Positions 51,491 to 60,688 of a stretch of 64,000 nucleotides of DNA are shown in pieces. The translations under genes were made by a program, and so were the position numbers. Below the pieces are notes generated by a model. The model saw only the letters and a program-made list of their open reading frames with translations. It did not search any database and was not told the origin of the DNA. This stretch comes from an uncultured Collinsella sp. Its GTDB lineage: Bacteria > Actinomycetota > Coriobacteriia > Coriobacteriales > Coriobacteriaceae. The stretch lies in the NCBI GenBank assembly GCA_900545665.1, contig UQZU01000007.1, positions 6,942 to 70,941 on the forward strand, given 5' to 3'. Positions within the stretch are counted from its first letter, which is position 1. The number at the start of each line of letters is the position of its first letter.

Positions 51491-54046
51491 TTACTGCCCA
51501 AAGACCTCTTCGGCGATGCGTGCGCTCTCGGCGGCGTCCTTGGCGTAGTAGTCAGCGCCGATCTGCTTGGCGTATTCGGGGGTGAGCACGGCGCCGCCCA
51601 CGATGATCTTGACGCCCGGCACCTCGGCATGAAGCAGCTTGATGGTTTCCTCCATGGCGACGACCGTGGTGGTCATAAGCGCCGAGAGGCCGACGAGCTT
51701 GATGTCGCGCTCCTGTACGGTCCTGAGCACCTCCTGCGGGTCGACGTCACGGCCTAGGTCAAAGACGGTGTAGCCGTAGTTATCGAGCAGCATTTTGACG
51801 ATGTTCTTGCCGATGTCGTGGATGTCGCCCTTGACGGTGGCCACGCAGATCTTGCCCTTGTCGGCAATCTCGCCGGCGGGCATCAGGCGCTTGATGGTGT
51901 CGAAGCCCACACGCGCGGCCTCGGCCGAGGCCATGAGCTGCGGCAAGAAGAACTTGCCCTGGTCAAAGAGGACGCCAACCTCGTCGAGGGCGGGGATAAA
52001 GTGGTTGTTGATGAGGTCCATGGCGTCGTGATCTGCCAGCAGACGCTCGGTCTCGGCCGCGATTTCGCCCTTGCGGCCCGAGACGACCATGTGGCGGATG
52101 GGGTCGTCATCGGCGCTTGCGGTGGTGCTTGCGGCAGGCGCGGCATCGCTCGATGCCGACTGAGCGGCCGCCGGGTTCGCGGCGATCTTGTACGGATCGG
52201 TCCAGCCGGCGTAGCGCTCGATGTATCCGGTCGAGCCCTCGTCCTCAACGCTCAGGACGCGATAGCTGTAGACGGTATCCATAAAGCGCTTGGAACCCGG
52301 GTTCATGATGGGGGCGTCCAGACCTGCACCAAAGGCGGCGGCCAAAAAGACCGAGCCCAGCAGCGGGCGGGCGGGCAGGCCAAAGCTGATGTTCGACACG
52401 CCGAGCGCGCACTTGACGCCCAGGCGCTCCTTGCACAGGGACATGGCACGTAGAATCTGCTCAGCCTGGCGCTGGTTGGTCGAGGCGGTCATGACCAGGC
52501 AGTCGATGAGGATGCGGTCCGGGCCGATGCCGTAGCGGGCAGCCTCGGCCACGATGCGCTCGGCGATGGCGAAGCGGGCCTCGGCGGTATCGGGGATGCC
52601 GCCCTCGTCGAGCGTAAGGCCGACAACGTTGGTGCCGTAGTGGGCGACCAGCGGAAAGATCTCATCCATGATCTGCTGTTTGCCATTGACCGAGTTGATG
52701 ATGGGCTTGCCGGCGTAGCGACGTACGGCGGCCTCGACGGCGGCGGGGTCGGTGGAGTCGATCTGCAGCGGCAGCAGCGTGGAGCCCTGGAGCTGCTCGG
52801 TGGCCTGCTGGATGACCTTGACCTCGTCGATCTCGGGCAGGCCCACGTTGACGTCCAAGATGTCGGCGCCCTGCTCCTGCTGGCTGATGCCCTGGCTCAC
52901 GACGTAGTCCAGGTCGCCGTCGCGCAGAGCCTGCTGCAGGCGCTTTTTGCCGGTGGGGTTGATGCGCTCACCGATGACGGCGATCTTGTGGCCGTCGCAG
53001 GGAAGGTCCACGACCGTCTGGGCGCTCGTGACCGACATGCTGGGCTTGCGGTGGCGCGGGCTGGGCGTGTGGTTGTCGATAAGCGTGCGCAAGGCCGCCA
53101 TGTGTGCCGGCGTGGTACCGCAGCATCCGCCGACGACGCTCACGCCGTCCTCAATCATGCCGGCGACGGCCTCGGCGTACTCGGGTGCCTGGATATCAAA
53201 GACGGTGTTGCCGTCATCGTCCACGTGGGGCAGTCCCGCATTGGCCTGCACCATAACGGGCTTGTCGGTGACGGTGAGCATACGCGCGGCGAGTCCTCGG
53301 AGCTCGGCCGGGCCCTGGCTGCAGTTGATGCCCAGGACGTCGGCGCCGATGGCGTCGAGGGTGATGGCGGCGACCTCGGGGCTCGTGCCCAAGAAGGTGC
53401 GGCCGTCTTCCTCAAAGGTCATGGTGGCAAAGACGGGCAGGTCGGAATTCTCGCGGCAGGCGAGGACGGCGGCCTTGATCTCGGCAAGGTCGGTCATGGT
53501 CTCGATAATAAAGAGGTCCACGCCCGCATCGACGCCGGCGCACACTTCCTCGGCAAAGAGGTCATAGGCCTCGTCAAAGCTCAGAGTACCCAAGGGGCGA
53601 AGCAGCGCACCGATGGGGCCGATGTCGCCAGCGACGTAGCGGGCACCGGCCGCGCGGGCGCAGGCGACGGCGGCGGCAAAGACATCTGCCACGGTGGCGG
53701 CACCGTCGAGCTTGTGGGCGTTGGCACCAAAGGTGTTGGCGGTGATCACGTCGCAGCCGGCCTCGACGTACTGACGCTGAATATCGGTAATGACCTGGGG
53801 CTCCTCAAAGTTGAGCAGCTCGGGCAGGGCGCCGGCCTTCATGCCGGCCGCCTGCAGCATGGTGCCCATGCCGCCGTCGAACAGCAGGTGCCCCGTGCCC
53901 TCGATGGCGGCGCGCAGGCGATCGTCCTTAATGCGAAGGTCGTCGATCGTGCGCGTCTTGTATGCAGTACCATTGCGGCGTGCGGCATCAACGGGCGCCG
54001 CCAGCGCGGCGCCGTCCAGATCATGGGTGATAAGCGGAGTAAACAT
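51491..54046 (-). CDS. metH: Cobalamin-dependent methionine synthase without reactivation domain
   Basis: This enzyme methylates homocysteine using methyl-tetrahydrofolate and cobalamin. The 851-aa protein has a homocysteine-binding domain (about 1-330, with GINCSQG and GGCCGTTP supplying the zinc Cys residues). A pterin-binding domain follows (about 345-600, GERINPTGKKRL, DVNVGLPEID). The cap and B12-binding domains contain the cobalt-ligand motif DIHDIGKN (741-748, with Asp741, His743, Gly746). The AdoMet reactivation domain of full-length MetH is missing and is encoded separately upstream. The ATG at 54046 follows TTAGGAGCTC. It is third in the metF operon. An Ala/Ser-rich insert separates the pterin and cap domains. 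Confidence 0.96.
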   Translation of the reverse strand: MFTPLITHDLDGAALAAPVDAARRNGTAYKTRTIDDLRIKDDRLRAAIEGTGHLLFDGGMGTMLQAAGMKAGALPELLNFEEPQVITDIQRQYVEAGCDVITANTFGANAHKLDGAATVADVFAAAVACARAAGARYVAGDIGPIGALLRPLGTLSFDEAYDLFAEEVCAGVDAGVDLFIIETMTDLAEIKAAVLACRENSDLPVFATMTFEEDGRTFLGTSPEVAAITLDAIGADVLGINCSQGPAELRGLAARMLTVTDKPVMVQANAGLPHVDDDGNTVFDIQAPEYAEAVAGMIEDGVSVVGGCCGTTPAHMAALRTLIDNHTPSPRHRKPSMSVTSAQTVVDLPCDGHKIAVIGERINPTGKKRLQQALRDGDLDYVVSQGISQQEQGADILDVNVGLPEIDEVKVIQQATEQLQGSTLLPLQIDSTDPAAVEAAVRRYAGKPIINSVNGKQQIMDEIFPLVAHYGTNVVGLTLDEGGIPDTAEARFAIAERIVAEAARYGIGPDRILIDCLVMTASTNQRQAEQILRAMSLCKERLGVKCALGVSNISFGLPARPLLGSVFLAAAFGAGLDAPIMNPGSKRFMDTVYSYRVLSVEDEGSTGYIERYAGWTDPYKIAANPAAAQSASSDAAPAASTTASADDDPIRHMVVSGRKGEIAAETERLLADHDAMDLINNHFIPALDEVGVLFDQGKFFLPQLMASAEAARVGFDTIKRLMPAGEIADKGKICVATVKGDIHDIGKNIVKMLLDNYGYTVFDLGRDVDPQEVLRTVQERDIKLVGLSALMTTTVVAMEETIKLLHAEVPGVKIIVGGAVLTPEYAKQIGADYYAKDAAESARIAEEVFGQ

Positions 54047-54056
54047 CGATGAGCTC

Positions 54057-54845
54057 CTAATGGCTGGAATAGCAGGTGGTGTGGGCGGCGCGGAAGCGGC
54101 AGTGCTCACGCATGCGGCAGATATTGCAGGTGGGGCGACTCTGGGCGTCGTGGACTTCGCCGTCGAACAGACCGATCACCGCGGTCACGCTCTTGGTGGG
54201 CATGAGCAGGCTGGTGGGGGTGACGGTAAGTCCAATGAGGCGCGTGGCGTTGAGTGCATCCACGATCGAGCGCTGGGCAGAGAGCGGGCAGTCGCCATAG
54301 CCGGGACTGAAGCGCCAGTTGCCGGCGAGCCCGTGTGCAGCGGCCGCAGCCTTGACCTGCTGGTCCATCTGCTCGACGGCGGCTTCTACATAGGCAGAGC
54401 ATGCGGCGTCGAGCACGGCGCCTTCCAGGGGTTGCTGGGTTCCGGTGGTTCGCAGACGGCGTTCGGCAGACATCCCGAGGGTGCATGCCATGAGCGCGGC
54501 AAAGCGGGCATCTTTGAGATGTCGATAGATATCGCGACCTCGCAACTCAACGTTGGTGCCAACCAGACGGATGCTGGGCTCGCCCTGCTCGTCGACGCCC
54601 GTGGCATCGACGGCAAACACGCGTCGCACGCCGCGGGGCTCGATATCCAGCTCTAGGCGCTCGACCACAAGCTCAATTCGTCGTGACAGCTCGGGCTCAA
54701 TCTGCTGGCCGCCGTAGCCCAGATACCGCAGCATCTCGGCACGGTCGACACGAGGGTGGTGGGCAGCGTCGATACGGTAAAGCGCCGGCGACGCAAGGTC
54801 GGCCGGCACTTCAACAACGGTTGTATCGACGTGCGGTTTTTCCAT
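54057..54845 (-). CDS. Stand-alone MetH reactivation-domain protein
   Basis: This 262-aa protein corresponds to the C-terminal AdoMet-binding domain of MetH, which reductively methylates inactive cob(II)alamin. It has the RFSPGYGDCPLSAQ motif and LTPTSLLMPTKSVTAVIG. Unlike the fused domain it ends in a Cys cluster, CNICRMREHC plus a later Cys (Cys240, Cys243, Cys249, Cys258), which could bind iron-sulfur or zinc. It overlaps the metF stop codon (TAATGG) and is 10 bp before metH, so the split synthase is made from one mRNA. Confidence 0.9.
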   Translation of the reverse strand: MEKPHVDTTVVEVPADLASPALYRIDAAHHPRVDRAEMLRYLGYGGQQIEPELSRRIELVVERLELDIEPRGVRRVFAVDATGVDEQGEPSIRLVGTNVELRGRDIYRHLKDARFAALMACTLGMSAERRLRTTGTQQPLEGAVLDAACSAYVEAAVEQMDQQVKAAAAAHGLAGNWRFSPGYGDCPLSAQRSIVDALNATRLIGLTVTPTSLLMPTKSVTAVIGLFDGEVHDAQSRPTCNICRMREHCRFRAAHTTCYSSH

Positions 54846-55717
54846 TACCCCAGGCGCTCCATAATGGTCGCGGCGATTGCAGGACGGTTCATAGTGTACA
54901 GGTGCAGGCCGTCGGCGCCGTGCTCCTTAAGGTCGCAAAGCTGACGAGCAGCATAATCTACACCGGCTGCCTGCAGGCTCTCGGGGTCGTTCTCGTACTT
55001 GGCGAGGATCTTGATGACGGGGGAGGGCAGCGATGCGCCGCACATAAAGACCATGCGGCTGATCTGCGACTTGCCCATAAACGGCATGATGCCCGCGGTA
55101 ATGGGCACGGTGATGCCGGCCTTGTCGGCAAGCTCGCGGAAGCGGTAGAAGCACTCGTTGTCAAAAAAGAGCTGCGTCACAAAGAAGCTTGCGCCGGCAT
55201 CTTGCTTTTGCTTGAGGTGCTCGACCGAGACGTTGAGGTCCTCGCAGGCAATGTGGCCCTCGGGGTAGGCTGCGGCGCCCACGCAAAAGCCGGCGTCGAC
55301 GAGCTCGGGGATGAGGTCGCGGGCGTAGGCGTAGTCCGAGGCGGGCTTGTCGTCCTCAGTCGCGCCAGCGGGAAGATCACCACGCAGGGCCAGGATGTTT
55401 TCAACGCCGGCGGTGCGATACTCGTCAATCTTGGCGGCGATGTCGGCGTGGGTGCGGCCCACGCAGGTGAGATGCGCTACCGAGGGTGTATCGAATTCGC
55501 TCGAAATCATATGCGCGATGGGGGCGGTGGTGGCACCGTTACCCGAGCCGCCGGCCGAGCAGGTGACCGAGACAAAGCTCGGTGAAAGCTTGCACAGATT
55601 GCCTGCCACTTCGCGAGCCGTGTCGAGGGTTAGCTCGCCCTTGGGCGGGAACATCTCAAACGAAACGGGTGCGGTGCCCTGGGATGCTGCCTGCTTAAAA
55701 ACCTCGTCGACGCGCAT
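54845..55717 (-). CDS. metF: Methylenetetrahydrofolate reductase
   Basis: MetF reduces 5,10-methylene-tetrahydrofolate to the methyl donor used by MetH. The 290-aa flavoprotein has FEMFPPKGE near the N terminus, the HLTCVGRTHADI segment and the QLFFDNECFYRF region, all typical. The ATG at 55717 follows AAAGGAGCAC; the longer frame to 55759 has no support. It is first gene of the metF, reactivation protein, metH operon. Confidence 0.96.
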   Translation of the reverse strand: MRVDEVFKQAASQGTAPVSFEMFPPKGELTLDTAREVAGNLCKLSPSFVSVTCSAGGSGNGATTAPIAHMISSEFDTPSVAHLTCVGRTHADIAAKIDEYRTAGVENILALRGDLPAGATEDDKPASDYAYARDLIPELVDAGFCVGAAAYPEGHIACEDLNVSVEHLKQKQDAGASFFVTQLFFDNECFYRFRELADKAGITVPITAGIMPFMGKSQISRMVFMCGASLPSPVIKILAKYENDPESLQAAGVDYAARQLCDLKEHGADGLHLYTMNRPAIAATIMERLG

Positions 55718-56011
55718 ATCGTGCTCCTTTAGATGCCTGGGTGCGATGTTTTGTTGCAAGGATTCTACAGCACCACTGCGCTAAGGTGGAGTTTCTCTCG
55801 CTATTTGGGGATACCAATCGAAAATGCTTCGCTATCGGCATTTCCTATAACAGGGTAGTCAATCTAAGATGGGGCTATATTGAATGGTATTTGATGCGAA
55901 ATACCAGTTAAGAAAGCCCCGCCCCAAATTGACTACCCTTAAACTATGGGGAGAGGTCTGCAATTTATACAGTTGATTGGCTGTTGAGGGTGGCAACGCC
56001 GCCTCGATAGG
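55718..56011. other. Intergenic region between metF and glnN with hairpin element
   Basis: The divergent genes are separated by 427 bp. Near metF lies a small hairpin AAATGC/GCATTT (about 55825-55842). A larger inverted repeat has arms at 55852 and ending 55939 (AGGGTAGTCAA and TTGACTACCCT, plus AGATGGGGCT and AGCCCCGCCC further in), with an inner stem TGGTATTT/AAATACCA. No gene, S-box or cobalamin riboswitch was recognised. Confidence 0.55.
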
Positions 56012-56065
56012 GTAACCTCATTGATTGGTTTCGTGACAGCAACATAACGGTAATGTCGCGGAAAC
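56012..56065 (+). promoter_or_regulatory. Three GlnR-box-like pairs upstream of glnN
   Basis: GTAAC-n6-GATTG (56012-56027), GTGAC-n6-ATAAC (56033-56048) and GTAAT-n6-GAAAC (56050-56065) follow each other. Each resembles GTnAC-n6-GnAAC with one or two mismatches. They lie 80-133 bp before the glnN start. The last GCGGAAACA is identical to the glnA site at 1279-1287. Confidence 0.55.
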
Positions 56066-56144
56066 ACGACGAGCCTAATCTATGACTCGTTCGTTAGTAA
56101 TCAACACCGCTTCTCACGCGGTGCCGATACGAAGGGAGTTCCGT

Positions 56145-58232
56145 ATGGCCGATCTTACTGACCGCTTCGGGACCATGGTGTTCTCTGAGGAAGTCATGAA
56201 GGACTACCTCCCCAAGGACATTTGGAAGCGCCTTGCTGCAACCCTCGAGGACGGTGAGCCGCTCGACCTGGATGTGGCCAACGCCGTTGCCCACGCCATG
56301 AAGGTCTGGGCCATCTCCAAGGGCGCGACGCACTACGCGCACTGGTTCCAGCCGCTTTCGGGCATTACTTCCGAGAAGCACGACAGCTTCCTGGAGCCCA
56401 ACCACGACGGCACCGCCATTACCAAGTTTACGGGCAAGAACCTCATCCAGGGCGAGCCCGATGCCTCGAGCTTCCCCAACGGCGGCCTGCGTGCTACCTT
56501 CGAGGCCCGTGGCTACACCGCTTGGGACCCCACCAGCCCCGCCTTTATCAAGGACGATGTCCTGTGCATCCCCACGGCTTTCTGCTCCTACACGGGCGAG
56601 GCCCTGGACAAGAAGACCCCGCTGCTGCGCTCCATGACCGCGCTCTCGCGTGAGTCCAAGCGCGTTTTGGCGCTGTTTGGCAAGACCCCCAAGAAGGTCG
56701 TTCCTTCCGTGGGTGACGAGCAGGAGTACTTCCTGATCAAGAAGGACGCTTACCGCAAGCGCAAGGACCTGGTCATCACCGGCCGCACCCTCTTTGGTGC
56801 TGCTCCCTGCAAGGGCCAGGAGCTCGAGGAGCACTACTTTGGCGCTATCCGCCCCACCGTCTCGGCCTATATGAAGGACCTGGACGATGAACTGTGGGCG
56901 CTTGGCATTCCCGCCAAGACCAAGCACAACGAGGTTGCTCCCTGCCAGCATGAGCTCGCACCGGTCTATGGCGAAGTCAACGAGGCCATCGACCAGAATC
57001 TGGTCATGATGGAGAAGATGAAGCTCATCGCCTCCCGCCACGACTTGGTCTGTCTGCTGCACGAGAAGCCCTTCGAGGGCATTAACGGTTCGGGCAAGCA
57101 CAACAACTGGTCGCTTGGCACCGAGTCCGAGAATCTGCTCGATCCGGGCGACACCCCGCTCGACAACCTGCAGTTCATCGTCTTTCTCACCGCGGTGATC
57201 GAGGCCGTCGATAACTATCAGGAGCTCCTGCGTGCCTCTGTTGCCTCGGCCGGCAACGACCATCGTCTGGGCGCCAACGAGGCTCCTCCGGCGATTATGT
57301 CCATCTTCCTGGGCGACCAGCTTACCGAGGTCGTCGAGAAGATCATCGATGGCAAGGCTTCCGTCCATGCCACGCGCGGCGTGCTCGACCTGGGCGCCGA
57401 TACCCTGCCCAAGCTGATGCAGGACAACACCGACCGCAACCGCACCTCCCCGTTTGCCTTCACCGGTAACAAGTTCGAGTTCCGTGCCTGCGGCTCCGAG
57501 CAGAACGTCTCCGACTCCAACCTGGTGCTCGATGCTGCCGTGGCCAAGTCGCTCAAGTCCTTCGCCGACGCGCTTGAGGGTACGCCCGAGGATGAGTTCC
57601 AGGACGCTGCGCTCGAGTACTGCAAGAAGGTCCTGACCGACCACCAGCGCATCCTCTTTTCCGGCGATGGCTACTCCGACGAGTGGCCCGTTGAGGCCGA
57701 GAAGCGCGGCCTTGCCAACAACAAGACCACGGCCGACGCCCTGCCCGCCTTTGTTTCCGATAAGGCCATCGCGCTCTTTGAGGAGACGGGTGTCCTGACC
57801 AAGGCCGAGGCTCAGTGCCGCTACGACTGCAAGCTCGAGAAGTACAACAAGCTCATGAACATCGAGGCCACCACGATGGTTCGCGAGGCGCGTCGTACCT
57901 ATCGCCCGGTCATTACCGCCTATGCCACCAAGGTCGCTAAGGGCCTTGAGACTATTCGTGCCGCCGGTGCCGAGGCCGCCATGCAGTGCGAGCAGAACAC
58001 GCTCAACAAGCTCTGCAACGGTATCACCACCATCAACGACTCCATCAAGGCGCTCGATGCCGTGCATCAGAAGGCCGAGGCTCTCGATGGCCAGGAGCAG
58101 GCCAACGTGTATGCACACGAGGTCGTTCCCGCTATGGATACGCTGCGCGCCGCCGTGGATGCCATGGAGGAGATTGTGGCCGCCGACTACTGGCCGGTCC
58201 CGACCTACGACGACATTCTGTTCTATGTGTAG
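56145..58232 (+). CDS. glnN: Glutamine synthetase type III
   Basis: This is a large GSIII-class enzyme, 695 aa, unrelated in length to the glnA product. It begins DRFGTMVFSEEVMKDYLPK and has the GSIII-specific THYAHWFQPLSGITSEKHDSF, described by its THYAHWFQPL core. NGSGKHNNWSLGT is the ATP/glutamate-binding loop, and GNDHRLGANEAPPAI follows. GSIII is common in Bacteroidetes and some anaerobes and is often nitrogen-regulated. The ATG at 56145 follows GAAGGGAG. The GlnR-like boxes upstream link it to the regulator at 2740. A terminator follows at 58261. Confidence 0.96.
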   Translation: MADLTDRFGTMVFSEEVMKDYLPKDIWKRLAATLEDGEPLDLDVANAVAHAMKVWAISKGATHYAHWFQPLSGITSEKHDSFLEPNHDGTAITKFTGKNLIQGEPDASSFPNGGLRATFEARGYTAWDPTSPAFIKDDVLCIPTAFCSYTGEALDKKTPLLRSMTALSRESKRVLALFGKTPKKVVPSVGDEQEYFLIKKDAYRKRKDLVITGRTLFGAAPCKGQELEEHYFGAIRPTVSAYMKDLDDELWALGIPAKTKHNEVAPCQHELAPVYGEVNEAIDQNLVMMEKMKLIASRHDLVCLLHEKPFEGINGSGKHNNWSLGTESENLLDPGDTPLDNLQFIVFLTAVIEAVDNYQELLRASVASAGNDHRLGANEAPPAIMSIFLGDQLTEVVEKIIDGKASVHATRGVLDLGADTLPKLMQDNTDRNRTSPFAFTGNKFEFRACGSEQNVSDSNLVLDAAVAKSLKSFADALEGTPEDEFQDAALEYCKKVLTDHQRILFSGDGYSDEWPVEAEKRGLANNKTTADALPAFVSDKAIALFEETGVLTKAEAQCRYDCKLEKYNKLMNIEATTMVREARRTYRPVITAYATKVAKGLETIRAAGAEAAMQCEQNTLNKLCNGITTINDSIKALDAVHQKAEALDGQEQANVYAHEVVPAMDTLRAAVDAMEEIVAADYWPVPTYDDILFYV

Positions 58233-58260
58233 GACTGGGACAGCATACCGTTACGGTTGA

Positions 58261-58298
58261 AAGCCGGAGCCCGCATTACGCGGGCCCCGGCTTTTTTG
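58261..58298 (+). terminator. Terminator of glnN
   Basis: AAGCCGG and CCGGCTT enclose GCCCGC/GCGGGC, forming a 13-14-bp stem, followed by TTTTTG. Confidence 0.93.
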
Positions 58299-58339
58299 TT
58301 GAACAAATTCACTAGGGCGGCGTCCGTTCGTGTCGTTTA

Positions 58340-59080
58340 TTAGGGTAGGGGTGTGCGCGTTGCCGTGTCGTGAAAATGGAAGATGCTCGGAATATAACGC
58401 GCCTCGATATACTCAAATTGAGTTCCGGTTGAGTCGAATGTCTGGCTGGTTACGACCGCCAGATACGAAGAAGGATCGATGTCAAGCAACCGGCAGTCCT
58501 CAGTGTCGGGCTGGGCGAGTGTTATCGTTCGTTTGCTCACGGCAATGGTGAGCCCTAGCTCATCCTCGATGTAATGGAAGAGCGACAGGGTGGCATTCTG
58601 CTCGTTTAGGCCGGGGACGGAGGAAGTTAGGAAGTAGTGGCGGTCGACAGCGACCGGTTTATCGTCGAGCATGCGGACGAGCTTCAAATGCGTAAGGTCT
58701 TCTCCTTCGGGAAATCCCGTCAATTGAGCTAGACACTTATTGGTGCTTACGTGTTCCAAATAGACGATTTTTGACGTTGGAATTGCTCCGATCGCGTGTG
58801 CCGATTCGCTGAACGAAGAAAGGTCGCTTATGGTGAATGCGCCCTCTTTGCTGGTGCCTGCAGGTGACGTCTCGATTACGAGGACTCCCTTGCCTTTAAT
58901 GGACTGAACTAGACCTTCATTTGCGAGAAGCGAGATAGCCTTGCGCACCGTCATTCGAGAGCAGGAGAACTCTTTGGAAAGATTTTGTTCGGAAGGAAGG
59001 AGCGATCCTGCGGGATGCTTGCCTTCGACAATCCGCTTTCGTAGGCTTCGGTAAATTTCACTGTACAGGATCCTTGCCAA
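58340..59080 (-). CDS. GntR/HutC-family regulator with UTRA domain
   Basis: This 246-aa repressor has an N-terminal winged helix (LPSEQNLSKEFSCSRMTVRKA, shown by LPSEQNLSKEF and SRMTVRKAI) and a C-terminal UTRA ligand domain. It is transcribed divergently from the GH4 gene, with two TGTCTAGACA operators between. By neighbourhood it probably senses the phosphorylated alpha-glucoside made by the PTS. AAGGAGAGC precedes the ATG on the minus strand. It is typical of the TreR/GlvR-like group in size. Confidence 0.92.
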   Translation of the reverse strand: MARILYSEIYRSLRKRIVEGKHPAGSLLPSEQNLSKEFSCSRMTVRKAISLLANEGLVQSIKGKGVLVIETSPAGTSKEGAFTISDLSSFSESAHAIGAIPTSKIVYLEHVSTNKCLAQLTGFPEGEDLTHLKLVRMLDDKPVAVDRHYFLTSSVPGLNEQNATLSLFHYIEDELGLTIAVSKRTITLAQPDTEDCRLLDIDPSSYLAVVTSQTFDSTGTQFEYIEARYIPSIFHFHDTATRTPLP

Positions 59081-59213
59081 AATGCTCTCCTTATTGAGGT
59101 TGTACGGAATGCGTCGAATCGGCGCGATTATCCGGTTCTACCAATTATAGGAAGTGGAGACACTTAAAGTTGCCGCTTACCGCCATAAATCAACCGTTCG
59201 CCCGTATGCTTAA

Positions 59214-59279
59214 CATGTCTAGACAGATAGCAAATCACTGAGCATATAATTCAAGTCGTCAAGTACATGTCTAGACAGG
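59214..59279 (+). promoter_or_regulatory. Twin TGTCTAGACA operators and promoter
   Basis: The identical 14-bp sequence ACATGTCTAGACAG occurs with its palindrome TGTCTAGACA at 59216-59225 and 59268-59277. A TATAAT at 59245-59250 lies between. The first operator covers the -35 region and the second abuts the ribosome-binding site AGGAGG. This is a classic repression layout for GntR-UTRA proteins. Confidence 0.85.
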
Positions 59280-59288
59280 AGGATTGCA

Positions 59289-60620
59289 ATGGCAAAGCAG
59301 AGTTATGCAGTTACTATCGCGGGAGGCGGAAGCACTTATACGCCGGGCGTTGTTCTGACACTTCTCGCGAAGCGCGATGTGTTCCCCATCAATAGGATTA
59401 CGCTCTATGACAACGATGCCGAGCGTCAGGGGACAATTGCCAAGGCATGTGCCATCTACATCAAGGAGAATGCTCCAGAGGTAACCTTCAGCTATACGAC
59501 CGACCCTGAGGAGGCCTTCACAGGCATCGACTTTGTACTTGCCCAGATTCGCGTTGGCAAGTACGCTATGCGCGATAAGGACGAGAAGATCCCCCTGCGC
59601 TATGGCGTTCTTGGCCAAGAGACCTGCGGTCCTGGTGGCATTGCTTATGGGCTGCGCTCCATCGGCGGTGTACTCGAGATCCTTGACTACATGGAGAAAT
59701 ACAGTCCCGACGCATGGATGCTCAACTACTCCAACCCCGCGGCGATCGTTGCTGAGGCGACACGCCGTCTTCGCCCGGATTCAAAGATCATCAACATTTG
59801 CGATATGCCAATAGCCCTGATGGATATCATGGCTCAGATGTGTGGTCTCAAGGACCACAACGACCTCGTTGTCGGCTACTACGGCCTCAATCACTTTGGC
59901 TGGTGGACAAAGATTCACGACCGTGCTGGCAATGACCTTATGCCCACTATCAAGGCCCAAATGGCTAAAAACGGTTATGCCGGCGAGGATTCCGGCCTTG
60001 AATTCGTCGATGCGTCTTGGGACCAGACGTTCCGTAAGGCTAAGGATGTTTACGCGCTCGATCCGAATACCATCCCGAACACCTACCTCAAGTACTATCT
60101 CTTCCCGGACTATGTGGTTGAGCACACCGACCCCAACCACACCCGCACCGACGAGGTCCGTGAGGGTCGCGAGAAACGCGTCTTCGGCACCGCGCGCCAG
60201 ATTATCGAAAAGGGCACGTCTGAGGGTTTCGGCCTTAAGCCGGATACCCACGCTGAGTACATTGTCGATCTCGCTCGCGCTTTGGCAGAGAACACCCGCG
60301 AACGTTTCTCGCTGATTGTTCCCAACGACGGGGCTGTGTCCAATTTTGACCCAACGGCTATGGTCGAGATTCCCTGCATCGTCGGCAGCGACGGCTACGA
60401 GAAAATTTGCCAAGGTGAGATTCCGCAATTCCAGAAAGGACTTATGGAGGAACAGGTCTCGGTCGAAAAGCTTGCAGTGTCTGCTTGGGTCGACCATTCC
60501 TATCAGGAGCTTTGGCAGGCGCTGACGCTTTCGAAGACGGTCCCCTCTGCCTCCGTTGCAAAGAAGATCCTCGACGATCTCATTGAGGCGAATAAGGAGT
60601 TCTGGCCAGAACTCCACTAG
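59289..60620 (+). CDS. GH4 6-phospho-alpha-glucosidase
   Basis: This 443-aa NAD- and metal-dependent glycosidase belongs to family 4. It has the nucleotide-binding AGGGSTYTPG (11-20), IRVGKYAMRD, QETCGPGGIAYG, the Cys-containing NICDMP and YYGLNHFGWW. The sequence follows GlvA/MalH enzymes closely throughout, so it should hydrolyse maltose-6'-phosphate and related phosphorylated alpha-glucosides in the cytoplasm. It is first gene after the operators and is followed by the PTS permease. GACAGGAGG precedes the ATG. Confidence 0.95.
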   Translation: MAKQSYAVTIAGGGSTYTPGVVLTLLAKRDVFPINRITLYDNDAERQGTIAKACAIYIKENAPEVTFSYTTDPEEAFTGIDFVLAQIRVGKYAMRDKDEKIPLRYGVLGQETCGPGGIAYGLRSIGGVLEILDYMEKYSPDAWMLNYSNPAAIVAEATRRLRPDSKIINICDMPIALMDIMAQMCGLKDHNDLVVGYYGLNHFGWWTKIHDRAGNDLMPTIKAQMAKNGYAGEDSGLEFVDASWDQTFRKAKDVYALDPNTIPNTYLKYYLFPDYVVEHTDPNHTRTDEVREGREKRVFGTARQIIEKGTSEGFGLKPDTHAEYIVDLARALAENTRERFSLIVPNDGAVSNFDPTAMVEIPCIVGSDGYEKICQGEIPQFQKGLMEEQVSVEKLAVSAWVDHSYQELWQALTLSKTVPSASVAKKILDDLIEANKEFWPELH

Positions 60621-60688
60621 TATCGGAAATCAATTTTGTGAATGATGGCGGGCGGCCGACCTTGGACAGGTCGCATGGGAGGAAAACC

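Noticed and set aside
55718..55851. Possible cobalamin or SAM riboswitch before metF
   Set aside because: No B12-box (GCCACTG-type core) or S-box elements were found by eye upstream of the operon on the minus strand.
56094..58118. 674-codon minus-strand frame opposite glnN
   Set aside because: Antisense shadow of a strongly codon-biased gene; glnN on the plus strand is complete.
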